From an uncultured Prevotellaceae bacterium (GTDB lineage: Bacteria > Bacteroidota > Bacteroidia > Bacteroidales > Bacteroidaceae): a stretch of DNA of 45,497 bases. The notes beneath the pieces are model-generated. The model did not search any database and was not told where the DNA came from. It was given only the letters and a program-made list of their open reading frames with translations. Below are positions 25,398 to 34,900 of the stretch, one piece after another. The stretch is from the NCBI GenBank assembly GCA_900318115.1, contig ONJJ01000026.1:1-45497 (forward strand). Reading direction: 5' to 3'. A program made the translations under genes and the position numbers. Each line of letters opens with the position of its first letter. The first letter of the stretch is position 1.

Positions 25398-25664
25398 ATG
25401 AACACACCATTGAAAATAGCGAAGGTTTGGGTGGATGATACTCATGTATATGCAGAAACCACTGAAGGCATACGTTGTTCTTATGCCTTTGTAGACTGGC
25501 CACGCCTCGCAAGTGCCACTAACGAGCAGCGTCATAACTTCCATCTCTCCTTTTCTGGAATCCACTGGCCCCTTCTTGATGAGGACCTCAGTTTCGATGG
25601 TATGTTCCGCGACAATCATCTCATTGAGGAAACAGATGGAAGAATAGCTGTGTGCTATTTATAA
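25398..25664 (+). CDS. DUF2442 domain protein
   Basis: 88 residues from the ATG at 25398; an upstream in-frame ATG at 25371 lies inside the DUF4160 gene and is less likely. The sequence SYAFVDWPRLASATNEQRHNF and the later GIHWPLLDEDLSFDGM match DUF2442, whose members pair with DUF4160 proteins. The 2-bp gap means the two are cotranscribed and presumably act together. Confidence 0.85.
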   Translation: MNTPLKIAKVWVDDTHVYAETTEGIRCSYAFVDWPRLASATNEQRHNFHLSFSGIHWPLLDEDLSFDGMFRDNHLIEETDGRIAVCYL

Positions 25665-25767
25665 GAATAAGCCTTATCCTTTTGAGGACTTCACTTCTCT
25701 TCCATCTCTCCGCCCTCTATAAACAGAAAAAGTATTAATAGACCATCGTAATTTGCTATTCATTGCC

Positions 25768-25775
25768 TATCTTTG
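25768..25775 (+). promoter_or_regulatory. -7 box for the TfoX-N gene
   Basis: TATCTTTG matches TAnnTTTG, 30 bp before the ATG at 25806. The upstream TTTG at 25752 is only 12 bp away, too close for a normal -33 box. Confidence 0.45.
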
Positions 25776-25805
25776 CATGTCATACTTCCATAAACGATTC
25801 AAAAT

Positions 25806-26120
25806 ATGGCAAGTAATACAGACTTCGTACAATTTATCGCTGACCAGTGTGGTGGTGCGGGCGAAATAGTCACCAAGAAGATGTTTGGTGACTACGGCAT
25901 CTATTGCGACGGCAAGATCTTCGGACTCATCTGCGACAACCGTTTTTATCTGAAGCCTACGGAAGCCGCACGGGCATTGCTCCGGCTGGAAGAGTTGCGA
26001 CCACCCTACGAGGGGGCGAAGTATTACTTCTACATCGCCGACGTGGATGACCGCGACTATCTCTCGGAACTCGTCCGCGTGACGTGCCGTGCTCTTCCGG
26101 AACCGAAGAAGAGGAAATAG
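25806..26120 (+). CDS. TfoX/Sxy N-terminal domain protein
   Basis: 104 residues covering just the TfoX N-terminal domain: KKMFGDYGIYCDGKIFGLIC (about 24-43) and FYLKPTEAARALL (about 47-59) are its conserved core. The helical TfoX C-terminal domain, needed for the competence regulator role in gamma-proteobacteria, is missing, so the function is open. A basic tail (EPKKRK) ends the protein. It converges with the GH127 gene, with only 15 bp between stop codons and no visible terminator. Confidence 0.85.
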   Translation: MASNTDFVQFIADQCGGAGEIVTKKMFGDYGIYCDGKIFGLICDNRFYLKPTEAARALLRLEELRPPYEGAKYYFYIADVDDRDYLSELVRVTCRALPEPKKRK

Positions 26121-26135
26121 CAGGTGGTCTGGGCC

Positions 26136-29081
26136 TCAGTTGATGACCTGCTTCCTGCCATCGATGATGTAGATTCCGGGGATGGCGGAAGAGGGGAGGG
26201 AGGAGAGGCGGTGACCGGTGAGGGTGTAGGTTCCGGTGGAGCTGTTCTGGGGCGTGGCGGGTTTGTCCTGAGGCGTGGCGGGTAGGATGGCCTGTGGTTG
26301 GTGAATGGCAGTGGGGATGGTGGCGAAGGTGTAGGCGTAGTTGATGCCTCCGACCTTGGTGCCGCTGGTGCTGGATAGCTGGATGCGCACCTGCTGCTTG
26401 CCGGCGGTGAGTTCCTCCGGAATGTCATAGACTTGGTTGAAGTAGTAGCCAGGCTTGTTGTGCTGCAGGCGGGTGGAGCCAATCTTGGTGTTGTCGACGA
26501 GGACGTCGAAGTTGCGCAGGTCGCTCTCGTCGCCCCAGTAGTATAGCATGAGGCTGTTGGTGCCCACGGGCGAAACGTTCATGGTGAAGGAGAGTCCCGT
26601 GGTGCCGCTGCCGTCTGCCCAGATGCGGCCTCGGGCGGTGCCTGTCTGGCCATTGCTGCTGTAGGCGTGTGCCTTGAGGTCCTCTTCGGTGGTGTTCATA
26701 TAGTCCACGATGGTGGCTGTGGGCGGCACCTCGCGCTGCAGGGCAGTCCGGATTCCGAAGATGCCTCCGCAGATGTTGCCGGGGAGGGCTTGCAGGCGAA
26801 TGGTGACGCGTGTCTTGCCCTTGGTCAGGTGGAAGGGGATGGCGTGGTTCTTCTCGTAGTATTCGTTGGGGCGGAAGTTATCTACGTGGTCGTAGGCGAA
26901 CTGCTCGCCGTCGCAGAGGATGTTGAATCGTCGGTCGCCGCCATCGCTGCCCCAGTGCTTGAGGATGACTTCGCAGGGACGGTCGGGGTCCACTCGCATG
27001 GAGTATGAGATCCAGCCGCCGTCGGTGGCATCGCGCCATCCGAGGTCTGTGCCCGTGCGCATGTGTGCTCCGCGGAGGTTGTGGTCGCGCTCGGACTGGG
27101 TATCGCAGACGGTGACTTCGTCGATGATGCAGCTGTCGGGTGTTACGTCGGGTTGCTGGGTGGGAATCCAGACTTTCATCTCGCCATTGCCTCGGTAGGC
27201 GCGATAGAAATATGGAACGAGGGTGACGTCGCCCGCGTGGAGTATGCGCAGGCCTGGCAGGAGGTCGGAATGTGTGGCTTCCACGGTGATGGCGGCTCCC
27301 TCGGGAATGAAGGTCTGGCGCAGCGAGCCTCCGTTGTCGGGGAATTCGGCGCAGTAAACGAGAGGTCCCCGCTCCACGGCCAGACGGCCGGCGTCGGTGG
27401 CGACGGCTTTGTGGGCGCGCACTTGGTGGGGAACCATGGGGAAGGTGATTTCCACGACGTCGCCTGCCTGCCAGGTGCGTGTCAGCAGGGCATAGCCGTT
27501 CTGCATACGCAGCTCCGCAGGCTGCCCGTTGACGGTCAGCAGCACGGGCTTGGCCTGGCTGTCGAGGTAGGTGTAGAGGTCGGAGTCCACGGGTCGGTTC
27601 TGTGCCCATCCGGGGATGCGCAGTTTCAGTGTGAATTCGCCGGCTTCGGTGGCATCGACCCTCAGGCGCACGCTTCCCTCCCAGGGGTAGTCGGTCTGCT
27701 GGGTGAGACGGACGGCGTGGCCGCCGAGGGTGATGTCGGCGGTGTTGCTTACGTAGAGGTTGACGAAGAGGTCGTGGTCGGGGCCTGTGGCATAGACGTA
27801 TCCGGGCACGGAGGGGATGAGGCGGCAGAGGTTGGTGGGACAGCATGAGGTGCCGAACCACTCGCTGCGCTCTTGTCCGCGGGTGCTGGTCTCGAGGCGG
27901 TTGGGGTAGTAGAAGCGGTCGCCATGGAGCGAGAGGCCGTCGAGCACGGTGTTGTAGAGCGAGCGCTCGAGCACGTCGATGTAGCGGGCATCGCCGGTGA
28001 GGCGGAACATCCGGAGCTGGAACATGCAGTTGGCTACGCTGGCGCAGGTCTCGCAGTAGGCTGAGGTGTTGGGTAGCTCGTAGTTCTCACCGAAGGCTTC
28101 GTTGTTGTCGCGGGCTCCAAGACCGCCGGTGATGTAGAACTTCTTGGAAACGATATTCTTCCAGATGGCATCGATGGCTGTGCGGTAGGCCCGGTCGTCG
28201 GAGTAGCGCACCCAGTCGGCCATGCCGGAATAGAAGTAGAGGGCTCGCACGGCGTGGCCCACGGCCTCGCGCTGGCGCGTGGCAGGCAGGTGGTCCTGCC
28301 AGTATTTGCCATTGACGCGCAGGTCGTCGCTGGAGGGATCGAACTTGCGGATTCCGCGGCAGTCGAGGAAGAACTTGCACTCATCGAGGTAGCGGCGCTC
28401 GCCGGTGAGCTCATAGAGGCGCACGAGGGCCATCTCTACCACGGCGTGTCCGGGTGCCATGCGGATACCGTCGTCGTTGAACTTGTCGCAGAGATTGTCG
28501 GCAGCGCGGATGGCGCACTTGAGGAGTTTATCCTTGCCGGTGGCCTGGTAGTAGGCGATAGCACATTCCACGAGTTCACCCACGTTGAAGGTCTCGTGGC
28601 TGAGGTTCCAGTCGTTCATCCACTGCTGGCCCCCGTACCACTCATGGAGGGGGTTGTGAATGGTCCAGTTGGTCTGGAGGTATCCGTCGGGCTCTTGTGC
28701 GGAGCAAATCTTGTCGATGACGCCGTCGATGTAGTTCTCCAGCTCGGGGTCGGGACTGACCATGAGCACGTAGGAGGCTCCCTCGAGGACTTTATAGACC
28801 TCGGCATCGTCGTAGGGCTGTCCGCTCTGGAAGGTGAGGTCGCCCTGCTTCGCCTGGCCGGAAAGGATACGGCCGGCATACTCGAAGTTGCGGATTTGTC
28901 CGGCAGCCTCCACCTTGGAGAAGGCGTAGCGGATGGTGTGGTGTTGCATGGTGTCGAGGCGCTGGCGCCAGAAGACGTCGTTGAAGTGGACGCTGGTGAA
29001 GGGCACGGCTTCGATGACACCTTGTGCGAAGGTGCTCAGGGCCAGCAGGGCTGGTACGATGGAGAGGAATAGTTTTTTCAT
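26136..29081 (-). CDS. Secreted GH127 (DUF1680) glycosidase, probable beta-L-arabinofuranosidase
   Basis: 981 residues from the ATG at 29081, chosen because it begins the signal peptide MKKLFLSIVPALLALSTFAQ; an ORF start at 29180 would add a non-signal extension. The GH127 catalytic domain spans about 25-620. The zinc-site glutamate and cysteines are visible: CETCAS (about 343) and CCPTNLCR (about 410), matching the Glu/Cys arrangement in which a cysteine is the nucleophile. Beta-sandwich domains follow (about 650-940). The last 30 residues (LTGHRL...GIYIIDGRKQVIN) resemble a short type IX secretion sorting tail. Neither SusC/SusD genes nor other glycosidases are adjacent, so it is not in an obvious polysaccharide utilisation locus here. 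Confidence 0.88.
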   Translation of the reverse strand: MKKLFLSIVPALLALSTFAQGVIEAVPFTSVHFNDVFWRQRLDTMQHHTIRYAFSKVEAAGQIRNFEYAGRILSGQAKQGDLTFQSGQPYDDAEVYKVLEGASYVLMVSPDPELENYIDGVIDKICSAQEPDGYLQTNWTIHNPLHEWYGGQQWMNDWNLSHETFNVGELVECAIAYYQATGKDKLLKCAIRAADNLCDKFNDDGIRMAPGHAVVEMALVRLYELTGERRYLDECKFFLDCRGIRKFDPSSDDLRVNGKYWQDHLPATRQREAVGHAVRALYFYSGMADWVRYSDDRAYRTAIDAIWKNIVSKKFYITGGLGARDNNEAFGENYELPNTSAYCETCASVANCMFQLRMFRLTGDARYIDVLERSLYNTVLDGLSLHGDRFYYPNRLETSTRGQERSEWFGTSCCPTNLCRLIPSVPGYVYATGPDHDLFVNLYVSNTADITLGGHAVRLTQQTDYPWEGSVRLRVDATEAGEFTLKLRIPGWAQNRPVDSDLYTYLDSQAKPVLLTVNGQPAELRMQNGYALLTRTWQAGDVVEITFPMVPHQVRAHKAVATDAGRLAVERGPLVYCAEFPDNGGSLRQTFIPEGAAITVEATHSDLLPGLRILHAGDVTLVPYFYRAYRGNGEMKVWIPTQQPDVTPDSCIIDEVTVCDTQSERDHNLRGAHMRTGTDLGWRDATDGGWISYSMRVDPDRPCEVILKHWGSDGGDRRFNILCDGEQFAYDHVDNFRPNEYYEKNHAIPFHLTKGKTRVTIRLQALPGNICGGIFGIRTALQREVPPTATIVDYMNTTEEDLKAHAYSSNGQTGTARGRIWADGSGTTGLSFTMNVSPVGTNSLMLYYWGDESDLRNFDVLVDNTKIGSTRLQHNKPGYYFNQVYDIPEELTAGKQQVRIQLSSTSGTKVGGINYAYTFATIPTAIHQPQAILPATPQDKPATPQNSSTGTYTLTGHRLSSLPSSAIPGIYIIDGRKQVIN

Positions 29082-29180
29082 AGGTTTTTGTGGTTCTATT
29101 GGCAGGTGGTTCTGATGGGTCTCTCGTTCCATGGCATGAGATTTGTGGCTCGGTGGCAGGCAGGTGGTCCTGCGGTCCAC

Positions 29181-29213
29181 AAGAAAGGGAGGATATGCCG
29201 CAGTGGCATATCC
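29181..29213 (-). terminator. Hairpin terminator after recA
   Basis: ggatatgcc (29191-29199) pairs perfectly with ggcatatcc (29205-29213) around a 5-nt loop. In the minus-strand transcript the stem is followed by tccctttctt, a weak U-rich tail. It lies 27 bp after the recA stop. Confidence 0.65.
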
Positions 29214-29240
29214 CCCAGTGTGTGTGGTCGCTGATACTTG

Positions 29241-30317
29241 CTATTCGGCGTTCTCGGCGGTTCCGGCGGATTCGACGTCCTCGGCCGGTTCCTTGCCGCT
29301 CTCGAAGGCGGCGTTGATCTTGGCCTCGATCTCTTCGGCGAGTTCGGGGTTGTCACGGAGAACTTTCTTCACGGCATCGCGGCCCTGGCCAATCTTGGAG
29401 TCGTTGTAGCTGAACCAGGAGCCGGACTTCTTGATGATGCCCAGTTCCACTCCGAGGTCCACGAGCTCACCCGTCTTGGAGATGCCTTCTCCGAAGCTGA
29501 TTTCGAACTCGGCCTTGCGGAAGGGTGGTGCCACCTTGTTCTTGGTTACCTTCACGCGAACTTCATTGCCGATGGCTTCGTCGCCATTCTTCAAGGTGCT
29601 GATCTTGCGGATATCCAGGCGCACGCTGGCGTAGAACTTCAGGGCGTTGCCGCCGGTGGTGGTTTCGGGGTTGCCGAACATGATGCCAATCTTCTCGCGG
29701 AGCTGGTTGATGAAGATGCAGCAGGTCTTGGTCTTGCTGATGGTAGCGGTGAGCTTGCGCAGTGCCTGGCTCATGAGGCGTGCCTGGAGTCCGACTTTGT
29801 TGTCGCCCATCTCGCCGTCAATCTCGGCCTTGGGCGTCAGTGCTGCCACGGAGTCGATGACGACAAGGTCCACGGCGGCGGAGCTGATGAGCTGGTCGGC
29901 GATGGCCAGTGCCTGCTCGCCGTTGTCGGGCTGCGAGATCCATAGCTCTTCGAGGTTGACGCCTAACTTACGGGCGTAGGTTGGATCGAAGGCGTGTTCG
30001 GCATCGATGAAGGCTGCTATGCCTCCTGCCTTCTGTGCCTCGGCGATAGCGTGGATGGTGAGGGTGGTCTTGCCTGAGGATTCTGGACCGAAGATCTCGA
30101 TGATGCGGCCGCGGGGATAGCCGCCGACGCCTAAGGCGTGGTTGAGGGCGATGCTGCCGGTGGGGATGACGTCGATCTTCTCGGCGGCCTGACCGCCCAG
30201 GCGCATGATGCTTCCCTTGCCGAAGTCTTTTTCTATCTTGGCTGTTGCCATTTGCAGGGCTTGCAGGCGTGCTGCCCGCTCGTCCTGGGATTGTTGCTGT
30301 TCTGCTTTCTTTGCCAT
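29241..30317 (-). CDS. recA: Recombinase RecA
   Basis: 358 residues, normal length. The Walker [11 protein letters not shown] lies at about 74-83. The Walker B region [20 protein letters not shown] and the loop-2 signature [20 protein letters not shown] are intact. The C-terminus is acidic, as in other RecA proteins ([10 protein letters not shown]). It is the central strand-exchange and SOS co-protease protein. I do not see a LexA-type operator upstream; the 91-bp gap to the dehydrogenase gene instead holds short direct repeats. Confidence 0.98.
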   Translation of the reverse strand: MAKKAEQQQSQDERAARLQALQMATAKIEKDFGKGSIMRLGGQAAEKIDVIPTGSIALNHALGVGGYPRGRIIEIFGPESSGKTTLTIHAIAEAQKAGGIAAFIDAEHAFDPTYARKLGVNLEELWISQPDNGEQALAIADQLISSAAVDLVVIDSVAALTPKAEIDGEMGDNKVGLQARLMSQALRKLTATISKTKTCCIFINQLREKIGIMFGNPETTTGGNALKFYASVRLDIRKISTLKNGDEAIGNEVRVKVTKNKVAPPFRKAEFEISFGEGISKTGELVDLGVELGIIKKSGSWFSYNDSKIGQGRDAVKKVLRDNPELAEEIEAKINAAFESGKEPAEDVESAGTAENAE

Positions 30318-30335
30318 TTGTGGAAGTAGGATATT

Positions 30336-30405
30336 ATTTCGATAATTCGGGATTCTGGGATTTCGATAATTCGATATTTTGCTATCTCGGTATTTCGATT
30401 GATCG
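30336..30405. repeat. Short direct repeats between recA and the dehydrogenase gene
   Basis: atttcgataattcg occurs at 30336-30349 and again at 30360-30373, with a related atttcgattgatcg at 30392-30405. They fill most of the AT-rich intergenic gap directly upstream of recA on the minus strand. Confidence 0.65.
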
Positions 30406-30408
30406 AGT

Positions 30409-31647
30409 TCAGAGCTCGAGGTCGATGTCGTGCAGTTCGTGCCAGGGCAGGCCTTGCTTGTTGAGCTGTTCCATGAAGGGGTCCGGGTCGAATTCCTCGA
30501 CGTTGTGCACTCCGGGCTTCACCCATTTTCCGGTGAGGAACATCATGGCACCGATCATGGCGGGTACGCCTGTGGTGTAGCTGACGCCCTGCATGCCGGT
30601 TTCCTCGTAGGCGGCGCGGTGGGAGCAGTTGTTATAGACGTAGTAGGTGTGTTCTTTGCCGTCGTTCCCGATGCCACGGATGCGGCAGCCGATGGAGGTC
30701 TGTCCCTCGTAGTTCTCTCCGAGGTCCTGGGGGTTGGGCAGCACGGCCTTCAGGAACTGCAGGGGGACAATCTTCACCTTGGCGGTGCCGGTGCCGTCGG
30801 CCAGCGGAGCCTCGTACTCGATCTCGTCGATGCGGCTCATGCCGATGTTCTGGATGACCTCGAGGTGCTTGAGGTACTGCTGTCCGAAGGTCATCCAGAA
30901 GCGTGCGCGCCGGATGGTGGGGTAGTTGATGACCAGCGACTCTATTTCCTCGTGATGGAGGAGGTAGCTGTCGCGGGGCCCTATCTCGGGGTAGGTCAGG
31001 TCCTTGTGTATCTCCAGTGGCTCGGTCTCCACCCATCGGCCGTCCTCCCAGTAGAGTCCCTTCTGGGTGATTTCGCGGATGTTGATTTCGGGATTGAAGT
31101 TGGTGGCGAAGGCCTTGTGGTGGTCGCCGGCGTTGCAGTCCACGATGTCGAGGTACTGGATCTCGCGGAAGTGATGCTTAGCGGCGTAGGCGGTGTAGAT
31201 GCTGGTCACTCCAGGGTCGAATCCGCAGCCGAGGATGGCCGTAAGTCCGGCCTGCTCGAAGCGCTCGCGGTAGGCCCACTGCCAGCTGTACTCGAAATGT
31301 GCCTCGTCCTTGGGTTCGTAGTTGGCAGTGTCGAGGTAGTTGCAGCCGGTCTGGAGGCAGGCTTCCATGATTGTCAGGTCCTGATAGGGCAGGGCGAGGT
31401 TGACGACGATGTCTGGGCGGTAGGCGGAGAGCAACTCCACGAGCTCGGGGACGTTGTCGGCGTCCACGCGGGCTGTGCGGATTCCTTTGTATCCGGTGGC
31501 CTTTTCGACGGCGGCAGCCAGGCGGTCGCACTTCTCCTTGGTGCGCGATGCGATCATTATCTCAGTGAACACGTCGGGGTTCTGTGCCACCTTGTGTGCG
31601 GCTACGGTGGCCACGCCTCCTGCGCCGATAATCAGTACTTTTCCCAT
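30409..31647 (-). CDS. Saccharopine dehydrogenase-family protein, probable carboxynorspermidine dehydrogenase
   Basis: 412 residues from the ATG at 31647, where [19 protein letters not shown] gives a standard Rossmann nucleotide-binding start; the frame extends upstream to 31695, but that stretch lacks family features. Length and the motifs [19 protein letters not shown] and [19 protein letters not shown] fit the LYS9-like group that in many gut Bacteroidetes acts as carboxy(nor)spermidine dehydrogenase in polyamine synthesis. Its usual partner, the decarboxylase NspC, is not in this window, so lysine-pathway activity cannot be excluded. A -7 box lies 67 bp upstream. Confidence 0.85.
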   Translation of the reverse strand: MGKVLIIGAGGVATVAAHKVAQNPDVFTEIMIASRTKEKCDRLAAAVEKATGYKGIRTARVDADNVPELVELLSAYRPDIVVNLALPYQDLTIMEACLQTGCNYLDTANYEPKDEAHFEYSWQWAYRERFEQAGLTAILGCGFDPGVTSIYTAYAAKHHFREIQYLDIVDCNAGDHHKAFATNFNPEINIREITQKGLYWEDGRWVETEPLEIHKDLTYPEIGPRDSYLLHHEEIESLVINYPTIRRARFWMTFGQQYLKHLEVIQNIGMSRIDEIEYEAPLADGTGTAKVKIVPLQFLKAVLPNPQDLGENYEGQTSIGCRIRGIGNDGKEHTYYVYNNCSHRAAYEETGMQGVSYTTGVPAMIGAMMFLTGKWVKPGVHNVEEFDPDPFMEQLNKQGLPWHELHDIDLEL

Positions 31648-31714
31648 AGTTTTCGATATTCTATATAGTTTTGCGTTTTCTTGTTTATTCGCCACTTGAT
31701 GGCTAATTTCGCGG

Positions 31715-31722
31715 CAAATTTA
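31715..31722 (-). promoter_or_regulatory. -7 box for the dehydrogenase gene
   Basis: Minus-strand TAAATTTG matches TAnnTTTG, 67 bp before the ATG at 31647. A -33 box is not clear. Confidence 0.5.
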
Positions 31723-31859
31723 CATATTATTCTTGAAAGGCGAGCAGAAAAAGGCACTTTTCTCGCCCGCGCCCCGTTTTTCCGCTCTTTTTTTCCGTCG
31801 GGGGCAGGAACGGGCGTGTTCTGCTAAAGAACAAATCCATAGGCCCCGTACAGAAAGTT

Positions 31860-31921
31860 CGCCTCCGCGGGGTCCGTGGCACAGACGATGACAGAGTGTG
31901 GCCACGAACCGCGCGGAGGCG
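31860..31921. terminator. Long compound hairpin after the giant surface-protein gene
   Basis: An outer 10-bp stem (31860-31869 with 31912-31921) and an inner 6-bp stem cgtggc/gccacg (31875-31880 with 31901-31906) form one 62-nt imperfect hairpin 22 bp beyond the giant gene's stop codon (minus strand). No strong U-tract follows, so it may be a processing or stability element rather than a classic terminator. Confidence 0.45.
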
Positions 31922-31943
31922 TCCGGTGATTCAGCGGTGAGCG

Positions 31944-34900
31944 CTATTTGACGAGTACTTTCTTGCCGCCCATGATGTAGAGGCCGGGAGCGAGTCCGCG
32001 GACTCCGCTGCCCGCCTTGCGGCGGAGCACGCCGTCGAGGCTGTAGATATCGTCGGTCTGGGGCACGGCGACGTCTGCCACGTGGGTCTCATCGCCGATG
32101 GCTACGCCCATCTGGCGGACCAGGTTATCGCCGTCGGCGTGGAAGTAACCACGGAAGCGGCCGCTGGGCACGCGGGCTGCGGCATCGATGTAGTAGAGCT
32201 GGTCGCTGGAGATGTAGTAGTAGCCGGCGCCGGCAGGCACGAGGGCTGCGCTGTAGCTGCCGATGAACTGCACGCCCTGGTGGGTGTCGTCCACGGGGCC
32301 TCCTGCTCCGGGCTCCTGGATGCTGGTGAGCAGGATGTCATAGACGGCGGTCTTCGTCTGGCCGTCGGCCACGAGGGTGGAGTTCATGAGGCTGCCGGGT
32401 TTGATGAGATACGGGATGTTGGCTTCCATGCGGTTGACGCGTGAGAAGTGCATGACCTCGTCCTCCACGCCCGTGAGGCGTGCCACTTGCGTTCCGCTGC
32501 CGAAGACGCCCTGCGGGTCTTCAACGTCGCAAGGCAGGCAGATGGTGTTCCAGGTGCCCTTGCGGAAGGAGCGCTGCAGCTTCACGTTGGCAACCTCGAT
32601 GGCCTCGGGCACGTAGTCGCGGGTGTCCTGCAGGATGATGTTCTGCGGGCTGAGGTCCTTGAAGCGCACTTCGATGTTGTCGTTGCCGCGGACGGTGTAC
32701 TCGCAGTGTCCGTCCTCGCTGGCGATGTCTTCGCCGTTGATGACAAATCCGAGGAGGCGGTAGCCATCGTTGGCGGCTGCCTCGAGGTTGACGACGGTGC
32801 CGTAGTCGTAGATACCGGAGCCGAAGTTCAGAGTGCCTGCAGCGGCGTCGCACTGCACGGTGACGTTGTATTTCAGCGGCTTGAACACGGCTAAGAGGTC
32901 CTGCGTCTGGTTCATCTCCACCTCGATGGTGGGTTCCGTGGAGATCTGCTCAATTTGGTTCTCGGTGAGGACCCTCTGGGCGGGTGCCCTGCGGGCGCGG
33001 ATTCCACTGGCGTTCTTGTCGAGCCCTATGACCGGCTTGCCCCAGTAGGAGAAGGCGTAGCCTACGCCGGGCTGGGCAGTGAAGGTGAGGTAGGTGCCGT
33101 AGGGATTTTTGCCCGATGTGCTGGATGTGCTGGAGGCGATGGAGCCTGCACTGGGATCGGGCCACGGAGCTACGTTGTACTGCACGAGGGCGTCCTTGAA
33201 GTACATCCACCGGACTTGCTTGCCGGCGTAGCCGAGGAATCCTTCGCGGTCGCGGATATCCGCGGTGTTCACCTGTAGGGAGTAGTAGCCGTTGTCGGAG
33301 AGTGCGCTGGTGTTGAGGAAGAAGATGCTGTCGGAGTCCTCGGCCTTGGTGATGGGGAGGTCGGTGTCCACTTGCTCGCCTTCCATTCGCAGGATGATGT
33401 CCTCGCGGGTGAAGGTCTCTGCCTGGATGGGCTTGTTGAAGCGCACGGCGAGGCGGTCGATGGCCTTCGTGGCGATGTCCTTCTCGTCGGGGATGGTGTC
33501 GATGGACGCCACCTCGAGGCGCACTTCGGGCATGGGCTCGAACTCGACGACGTAGGACTTGGTGACGGGTGCGTCGGCGTAGTCCACGATGTGGAGCTTG
33601 TTCTCGGCCAGGGGGTCGAAGCCGTCCTGCATGGTGTACTGTGTCTTCCAGAAGTTCTGCGGGTCGAGACTCTGGCTGGAGGTCTCGTCGGTGATGGAGA
33701 CAATCTTGGCGATGCCGCCCGTGGGGTCAGCGATGGAGACGTAGAACCACTCGCGCTGGGGCACCTTCAGGCTGATGCGCCATTTGAAGTCGCCGAGGGC
33801 GGTGACGGTGGTGCTGGTGGAGAGGGTCTTCAGGGCCTCATCGGTGCCGTTGCTGAAGTAGATGTGGTCGGGCTCGGCGTGGCCGTCCTCGTAGTCGTTG
33901 CAGACCCATCCGCGGTAGTGGACGTCACCGAAGTGGACGTTGACGCTGTGGATGAGCTCGTGGATGGTGACCTGGTCGAGGAGCGAGAGGTCGGGGTTGC
34001 CGTAGCTGGTGACGTGGCTGACGCTGACGTCGTAGTCCACGAAGTGACCGAGCAGCGAGCTGGTGAGGTCCCAGGTGGCATAGCTGCTGCCACCGGCCTT
34101 GATGTCGCCGAACTGGGTGACGATGGATTTGTCGAGGGCCATGGCCTTCTCTCCGCCGTTGAGGCTGGAGCTGACGATGGCGAAGTCCACCATCAGTCCC
34201 TTCTCGTTCTCGACGATTTGCGGCTGGTTGGTGTACATACGCACATTAGTGGCATCGCCCTTGCCCTTGTTGTGGAGCAGGACGGTGAACTCGGCGGGCA
34301 CGATGGGCTCGATGACGTCCTTCGTCAACGGGTTGTCGCCGTAGATGTCGCGCTGCATGAAGTAGGTGAGGTCGAGTTCGGGCGAGGGCTTCACCTGCAG
34401 CTTCACGGGATAGAGGCTGCGGGACTGCGTGGTGGCGCCGTCATACCAGGTGAGGGTGCCGCCGAAGGAGTAGGTCGTCAGCGTGTCGGGGGCAGCGTAC
34501 TTGGTGGGGATGAAGAGGATGGTGGCCACGCCCTTGCTGTTTCCGGGCAGTGTCCAGGGCCCGGTGACGTTGCCCTCGAATCCGTCGATGCTCTCGAAGT
34601 TGATCTGGAATTCATGGCTGGTGGCCTGCTCGCCGAGCATGTTGGTGACGACGACGGCGAGGTCGATGTCTGTGAGCTGGGTCGAAGTGCCATTCTCCAT
34701 GGTCAGCGTGCCGCGGAAGGCCTGACGGGTGAGGACGAGCTTTTGTTCAATCTCGAGCTTCACGGTGGCGCAGACATTCTTGGACTGTCCCTCAGCGTAT
34801 TCGAGGTAATCGGCGTTGGCACTCTGGACGAGTTCCTCCCAGGTGGCGAAGCCCATGTTGACGAGTGCCATCTTGCAGGAATCCTCGCGTTCGCGGAGCT

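Noticed and set aside
25806-26120. Competence regulator TfoX
   Set aside because: Only the N-terminal domain is present, and no competence genes are in the window.
33930-33975. HELIH (zinc-protease HExxH) motif in the giant protein
   Set aside because: It lies in a beta-rich repeat region (QVTIHELIHSVNVHFG) with no third metal ligand or protease-domain context that I can see; a chance match is more likely.
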